DNA of 64,000 nucleotides, taken from Prochlorococcus marinus str. MIT 9301 (lineage in GTDB: Bacteria > Cyanobacteriota > Cyanobacteriia > PCC-6307 > Cyanobiaceae). Shown one piece after another: positions 59,312 through 64,000 of the stretch (position 1 is the first letter of the stretch; every line of letters starts with the position of its first letter). The stretch covers positions 310,001-374,000 of the forward strand of contig NC_009091.1 in the NCBI RefSeq assembly GCF_000015965.1, in the 5' to 3' direction. The notes under the pieces are model-generated. The model was not told the DNA's origin and ran no database searches. It saw nothing but the letters and a program-made list of their open reading frames with translations. Both the position numbers and the translations under genes were made by a program.

Positions 59312-60679
59312 ATGTCTCACGAAATATTCATGCCTGCCTTGAGTTCTACTATGACGGAGGGCAAGATTGTGGAATGGTTGAAAAATCCAGGAGATAAAGT
59401 TGAAAGAGGTGAATCTGTCTTGGTTGTTGAATCTGACAAGGCAGATATGGATGTTGAATCTTTTCAAGATGGATATCTTGCGGCTGTTTTAATGCCTGCT
59501 GGCAGCACTGCACCAGTGGGAGAGACTATTGGCCTTATCGTAGAAAATGAGGATGAGATAGCTTCTGTTCAAGAACAAAATAAAGGAAATCAACCCGAAG
59601 TTTCTAGTTCGGATCAACTTGAATTGGTAAGCAATAAAACTGAAGAAAAACCTGTAGTTCAAAGTGAAATTGTTGAAAAACAAGAAAAAGAAGTCGTATT
59701 AATGAATGAAAAGGCAGCATCATCTTTTAACAGTGATCAAATAAATGCTGCTACGAGTAATGTTTCTTCGAGGGTGATTGCATCTCCAAGAGCTAAAAAA
59801 CTTGCCTCTCAAATGGGTGTTGATTTAGCAAAGGTTCATGGATCCGGACCTCACGGAAGGATTCAAGCCGATGATATTTTAAAAGCTAATGGCCAACCAG
59901 TCTCTATACCATGGATAGGTGAAGGTGGTTCTCCTGCAAGTATACCTGGTGCAAATTTGGGAGTTGAAAGTAAACCAGAAACTTCAGGAAATAGTTTTGG
60001 TAATCCCGGAGAAATAGTTCAATTTAATACTCTTCAAAAAGCGGTAAATAAAAATATGGAATCTAGTTTAGATGTGCCATGTTTTAGGGTGGGTTATTCC
60101 ATTAACACAGATAAATTAGATAATTTCTACAAAAAAGTAAAACAGAACGGAGTTACTATGACTGCTTTACTAGTAAAGGCAGTTGCAAAGACACTAAAGA
60201 AACATCCTCAAGTTAACTCAAGTTTTTCAGAGAATGGAATTTCTTATCCAGAAAATATAAATATTGCTGTTGCTGTTGCGATGGAAGATGGTGGACTAAT
60301 AACTCCAGTTTTAAAAGAACCATGCAATACTGATTTATTTGAATTGTCTAGGGAATGGAAAGATCTCGTAAAAAGATCAAGATCAAAACAATTAGAACCT
60401 GATGAGTACTCTACGGGAACCTTCACTTTATCTAACCTTGGGATGTTTGGAGTTGATAGATTTGACGCAATTCTTCCTCCAGGTACCGGTGCAATTTTAG
60501 CCATAGCTTCATCGAAACCAACCGTTGTTGCTAATAGTGATGGTTCAATATCTGTTAAAAAAATAATGCAAGTAAATCTAACAGCTGATCATAGAGTGAT
60601 CTATGGAGCTGATGGAGCTTCATTCTTAAAAGACTTGGCTTCCCTAATTGAAGATGAGCCAGAGACTCTTGTCTCCTAA
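59312..60679 (+). CDS. pdhC: Pyruvate dehydrogenase E2, dihydrolipoamide acetyltransferase
   Basis: E2 core of the pyruvate dehydrogenase complex. 455 residues: one N-terminal lipoyl domain with K43 in VVESDKADMDVESF, a glutamate-rich linker, the E1/E3-binding domain near 155-190 (IASPRAKKLASQMGVDLAKV, GSGPHGRIQADDI) and the catalytic domain ending in DHRVIYGADGASFL with the HxxxDG-type site. LipB and the synthetase upstream supply its lipoyl precursor. Confidence 0.95.
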   Translation: MSHEIFMPALSSTMTEGKIVEWLKNPGDKVERGESVLVVESDKADMDVESFQDGYLAAVLMPAGSTAPVGETIGLIVENEDEIASVQEQNKGNQPEVSSSDQLELVSNKTEEKPVVQSEIVEKQEKEVVLMNEKAASSFNSDQINAATSNVSSRVIASPRAKKLASQMGVDLAKVHGSGPHGRIQADDILKANGQPVSIPWIGEGGSPASIPGANLGVESKPETSGNSFGNPGEIVQFNTLQKAVNKNMESSLDVPCFRVGYSINTDKLDNFYKKVKQNGVTMTALLVKAVAKTLKKHPQVNSSFSENGISYPENINIAVAVAMEDGGLITPVLKEPCNTDLFELSREWKDLVKRSRSKQLEPDEYSTGTFTLSNLGMFGVDRFDAILPPGTGAILAIASSKPTVVANSDGSISVKKIMQVNLTADHRVIYGADGASFLKDLASLIEDEPETLVS

Positions 60680-60685
60680 ATTTAA

Positions 60686-61810
60686 TTGATTTCTCAAATT
60701 AATAATGAAGAAAGAGATTATAAGCTTGAAGCTTATGATTATTTACTTGATCCTTCATTAATTGCTAGTAAACCTTCTGCAATTAGGCATGAATCAAGAT
60801 TGATGATAGTTAGAAATAGTTTTTTAGAAGAAGACTGTTTAACTAATAAATTTACCAAGAATCTTTTAGATGAATTTAGAGAAGGGGATCTTGTAATTGT
60901 AAATAATACTAAAGTTATGAAAGCTAGGTTAAAGGTTGAATTAGAAAATAAGACATTAGTCGAATTATTAGTTTTAGAAAGATCCCATGAATGTATTTGG
61001 TTATGTCTGGCAAAGCCAGCAAAAAAGTTAAAAATAAATAGAAAATTAAAATTAAAATCTCCATTAGCACAAGATATTAATTTGATTGTTGATGGAGTTG
61101 ATGAAGAAACTGGAGGGAGATTTATTAAATTTCCGGAAAATATAACTTGTCTCAATTCAATGAATGAACTTCTTGATAAATACGGAGAAATCCCTCTTCC
61201 TCCTTATATAAAAAATTCCGAAGAAGAATCTTTTCATGAGAAAAGTTATCAAACTGAGTATGCAACAAATCCGGGGGCAGTTGCTGCACCAACAGCTGGT
61301 TTACACTTAAGCAAAAGTCTTATTTCCAATCTAAAAAAAAAAGGCGTAATAATTTTACCGATAACTTTGCACGTGGGTTATGGAACATTCAAACCAATTG
61401 ATCAAGAAGATTTAAGTAACTTAAAACTTCACAAAGAATGGGTAAGTGTTAATAAGGAAGTAGTGGAGGAAATAAAAAGAATAAAGAAAACAGATAGAAA
61501 AATAATTGCTATTGGTACAACTAGCGTAAGAGCTCTTGAAAGTTGTTATTCTCACGAAATTAATGACTTTATTCCCATAGCTAAATACGTAGATTTAGTA
61601 ATTAAGCCAGGTTATGAATTTAAGGTAGTTGATGGATTATTAACTAATTTTCATCTCCCTAAAAGTTCATTATTACTTTTAGTAAGTGCAATGATTGGTA
61701 GAGAAAGATTATTAGATCTGTATAAAAAAGCCATAAAAGAAAAATTTAGATTCTTCTCTTATGGCGATGCGATGTATATTTCACCAGATTCACTACTGGA
61801 GAAAAAATAG
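60686..61810 (+). CDS. queA: S-adenosylmethionine:tRNA ribosyltransferase-isomerase
   Basis: Forms epoxyqueuosine in tRNAs with GUN anticodons. 374 residues from a TTG, 6 bases after pdhC. DYLLDPSLIASKPSAIRHES, VIVNNTKVMKARL, GEIPLPPYIK, YATNPGAVAAPTAGLHLSKS, LHVGYGTFKPI and NFHLPKSSLLLLVSAMIGRE are all typical. Length is normal. Confidence 0.95.
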   Translation: MISQINNEERDYKLEAYDYLLDPSLIASKPSAIRHESRLMIVRNSFLEEDCLTNKFTKNLLDEFREGDLVIVNNTKVMKARLKVELENKTLVELLVLERSHECIWLCLAKPAKKLKINRKLKLKSPLAQDINLIVDGVDEETGGRFIKFPENITCLNSMNELLDKYGEIPLPPYIKNSEEESFHEKSYQTEYATNPGAVAAPTAGLHLSKSLISNLKKKGVIILPITLHVGYGTFKPIDQEDLSNLKLHKEWVSVNKEVVEEIKRIKKTDRKIIAIGTTSVRALESCYSHEINDFIPIAKYVDLVIKPGYEFKVVDGLLTNFHLPKSSLLLLVSAMIGRERLLDLYKKAIKEKFRFFSYGDAMYISPDSLLEKK

Positions 61811-61812
61811 AT

Positions 61813-62799
61813 TTAGGCTTTGACTGGTTCTTGAATGATTCCGCTTGGAACTTCAGTAAACATAATTGATGATAAATACCTCTCTGCTAAATCAGGTAGA
61901 ACAACTACAATTGTCTTCCCCGCATATTCATCTTGTTCAGCTAATCTAACAGCGGCAGCAGCGGCAGCCCCACAAGATATTCCTACTAATAGACCCTCCT
62001 CTTTAGCTAACCTAAGAGCCATCTCAATTGATTCGTCATTTGTTACTTGTTCGACCTTATCAACAATTGATAAGTCAAGGTTCTTAGGAATAAATCCTGC
62101 TCCAATTCCTTGGATTTTATGTGGTCCGGATTTAACCTCTTCTCCATTCATTGTCTGTGTAATAACAGGACTGTGTGATGGTTCTACTGCTACAGAAGTA
62201 ATATTCTTACCCTTCTCTTGCTTAATGTATCTTGAAACTCCTGTAATTGTGCCGCCAGTTCCAACCCCTGCAACTAGGACATCAATTTCACCATCGCAAT
62301 CATCCCAGATTTCTGGCCCAGTAGTTTTGAAATGAATTTCAGGGTTTGCTGGATTATCAAATTGACCTGGCATGAAATATTGAGAAGGATTACTTTCTGC
62401 AATTTCTTTAGCCTTAGCTATTGCTCCAGGCATACCTTTAGATGCCTCTGTTAAAACAATTTCAGCACCCAACACTGCCATAACCCTTCTTCTTTCAATT
62501 GACATGGATTCTGGCATTGTAAGGATTAGTTTATAACCTCTTGCTGAAGCAGTAAAAGCTAGAGCTATGCCTGTATTTCCAGAAGTTGGCTCAACAATAG
62601 TTTTGTCTTTTGTAAGTTTCCCACTTTTCTCGGCATCCCAGATCATGTTTGCGCCGATCCTACATTTGACACTATAAGCGGGGTTTCTACCTTCAATTTT
62701 TGCAAGTACTGTAGCTTTCGCGTTTTTAGTAACTGATTTTAATTTTACTAATGGAGTGTTTCCAATAGCAAAACTGTTGTCCTCATAAATTTTTGCCAT
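61813..62799 (-). CDS. cysK: Cysteine synthase A (O-acetylserine sulfhydrylase)
   Basis: Makes cysteine from O-acetylserine and sulfide with PLP. 328 residues. K45 in [15 protein letters not shown] binds [16 protein letters not shown] near 67 and [16 protein letters not shown] near 180 are the conserved loops. Length and motifs are normal. Converges with queA, 2 bases between stops. It follows the cystathionine-gamma-synthase-like gene on the same strand. Confidence 0.96.
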   Translation of the reverse strand: MAKIYEDNSFAIGNTPLVKLKSVTKNAKATVLAKIEGRNPAYSVKCRIGANMIWDAEKSGKLTKDKTIVEPTSGNTGIALAFTASARGYKLILTMPESMSIERRRVMAVLGAEIVLTEASKGMPGAIAKAKEIAESNPSQYFMPGQFDNPANPEIHFKTTGPEIWDDCDGEIDVLVAGVGTGGTITGVSRYIKQEKGKNITSVAVEPSHSPVITQTMNGEEVKSGPHKIQGIGAGFIPKNLDLSIVDKVEQVTNDESIEMALRLAKEEGLLVGISCGAAAAAAVRLAEQDEYAGKTIVVVLPDLAERYLSSIMFTEVPSGIIQEPVKA

Positions 62800-62883
62800 T
62801 TATATATTGAGAAAATATATTTTAATACTAACTATTATTCAGAAAAAGAGTATATAAGTTTCTATACGGTAAATACTAGGAAT

Positions 62884-64000
62884 TTAGAAATTATTTAGTG
62901 CTTCAGAAAAGGTTTTCCATAATTGATCTTGGTCTTCTAATCCAACTGATACTCTAATAAGGTGCGAGGGTATACCAAAACTTTCAGCCCAATCCAACTC
63001 GTCATAATGAGCTAGTAAAACATAAGGACAAACTAGAGTAAATTTTGTACCTAAACTAGGTCCTTTAGATACTTTTAGAGAATCATAAAAATTTTTAGCT
63101 TTGTTCAATCCTCCATTTAATTCAAACGATAATAAGCAGCCGTATCCCCCATTAGAAGTAAGTAAAGAATTAAAATTTGGACAATTTTCAGGATGGAAAA
63201 TATTTTTAATCTCGCTATGATTCTCTAATCTTTTTTTTAATTCTAAACATGCTTTATTTTGTTCAAAAACTCTTTGATTTACATCTCTACTAACTTTCTC
63301 TAGATAAACTATATCTCCATCGGAAAGTATTGGAATATTAATCTCGTTTAATGCATTTCTAAACTGATCAATCCATTTGCTTTTTGGATTTAGTATTAAT
63401 GATCCGGCAAGAATATCACCACTACCTGAAAAAATTTTTGTAAGTGAAGTAAAAACTATATCTGCATGTTCTGTGGAATTTATATTTAAATTCGAACCAA
63501 TTGTATCGTCAACAATTAAAGGAATATTTAGCTTTTTTGCAATTTTTGAAATTTTTTTAATGTTTACACATTTGAGCATTGGATTACTTGGAAGTTCAAT
63601 AATTAATGCTGATGGATTTATTCTTTTGATTTCTAATTCAATATCCGCGCAATTTTCTTCTGTAATTAACTTTGCTCCGTGAAAGATTTTCATTGGTAAT
63701 TTAAGTACATCTACATATGGAAAACCAACTTGGAGTGTTGGTTTAGCTGGAAATAATTTATATATGATTTCTAATGATGTATGCAATGCAGACATTCCAG
63801 ATGAAGTTAAGTGAATATCATTAGAGTCAATTTTTGTAGATTTAGAAATTCTATTTTTTATTATTTGAGAACATTCATTTACGTAAGATTTTGGAGGGCA
63901 ATCTTCAAGACCTAGTTCTATAGCGGCAGCTCTTGAAGATAGACCAAGACCAGTATGTTGCCAAAAATATTTTGCATAAATACTTCCTTCTTTTTCAGTT
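62884..64000 (-). CDS. Cystathionine gamma-synthase-like PLP enzyme (5' end beyond window)
   Basis: The frame is open to the window end, giving 372 visible residues. The internal ATG at 63795 lies in TSSGMSALHTS, the middle of the Cys/Met-metabolism PLP fold, so it is not the start. The PLP lysine lies in SLTKIFSGSGDI. TEKEGSIYAKYFWQHTG-type sequence leads in from the edge. Members make cystathionine (MetB) or related products; MetB, MetC and others cannot be separated here. It precedes cysK on the same strand, 84 bases away. Confidence 0.85.
   Translation of the reverse strand, partial: TEKEGSIYAKYFWQHTGLGLSSRAAAIELGLEDCPPKSYVNECSQIIKNRISKSTKIDSNDIHLTSSGMSALHTSLEIIYKLFPAKPTLQVGFPYVDVLKLPMKIFHGAKLITEENCADIELEIKRINPSALIIELPSNPMLKCVNIKKISKIAKKLNIPLIVDDTIGSNLNINSTEHADIVFTSLTKIFSGSGDILAGSLILNPKSKWIDQFRNALNEINIPILSDGDIVYLEKVSRDVNQRVFEQNKACLELKKRLENHSEIKNIFHPENCPNFNSLLTSNGGYGCLLSFELNGGLNKAKNFYDSLKVSKGPSLGTKFTLVCPYVLLAHYDELDWAESFGIPSHLIRVSVGLEDQDQLWKTFSEALNNF

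Overview
The window is about 31% GC and gene-dense. It has the small proteins, single rRNA operon and gene content of a high-light adapted Prochlorococcus, possibly HLII. The organism call rests on recognised gene families: psbB, psbT, psbM, petB, petD, psaE, pipX, sepF, minCDE, DUF3104, DUF1651, DUF1823, DUF3764, a plastoquinol oxidase and an HLIP. It was not confirmed by alignment.

Layout. 1-3 kb: nrdR (cut by the window start), psbT and psbB on the minus strand, diverging from a 2Fe-2S ferredoxin, psbM, prmC and a TsaC-like gene. 4.7-9.3 kb: a minus-strand run ctpA - HD phosphohydrolase - minC - minD - minE (D1 maturation and division-site placement). 9.4-12 kb: petB-petD on the plus strand, converging with a GH100 neutral invertase. 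12-17.7 kb: the rRNA operon with a 0.6 kb leader (16S, tRNA-Ile, tRNA-Ala, 23S, 5S, terminator). 17.7-21.1 kb: aldehyde dehydrogenase - LysM - psaE - mutM on the minus strand.

21-36 kb and 40-45 kb are accessory stretches. They carry many 28-100 residue genes, mostly hypothetical and often with one membrane span. Recognisable members are an HLIP with a non-ATG start, a plastoquinol terminal oxidase (PTOX), a carotenoid-isomerase-like enzyme, a Nif11-type peptide, TatA, PrxQ/Bcp, ArfB, a CPBP protease and a DUF985 cupin. A hairpin-rich segment without a gene, ending in a strong terminator, lies at 35.9-36.2 kb and is the best candidate for an undescribed RNA. Between the two stretches lie a proline iminopeptidase, a photolyase-family protein and the thiamin salvage pair tenA-thiD.

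45-64 kb is core metabolism. A plus-strand run holds aroQ - miaE - cobI - DUF1823 - der - ecfT-like - pipX - pipY - sepF - proC. A minus-strand run holds hpf - deoC-like - recO - glycosyltransferase. Another plus-strand run holds lipB - acyl-CoA synthetase - ylqD-like - pdhC - queA. Last come cysK and a cut cystathionine-gamma-synthase-like gene on the minus strand. Taken together the window covers photosynthetic electron transport and its safety valves, cell division (Min, SepF), nitrogen signalling (PipX/PipY), lipoate and pyruvate dehydrogenase function, and sulfur amino acid synthesis.
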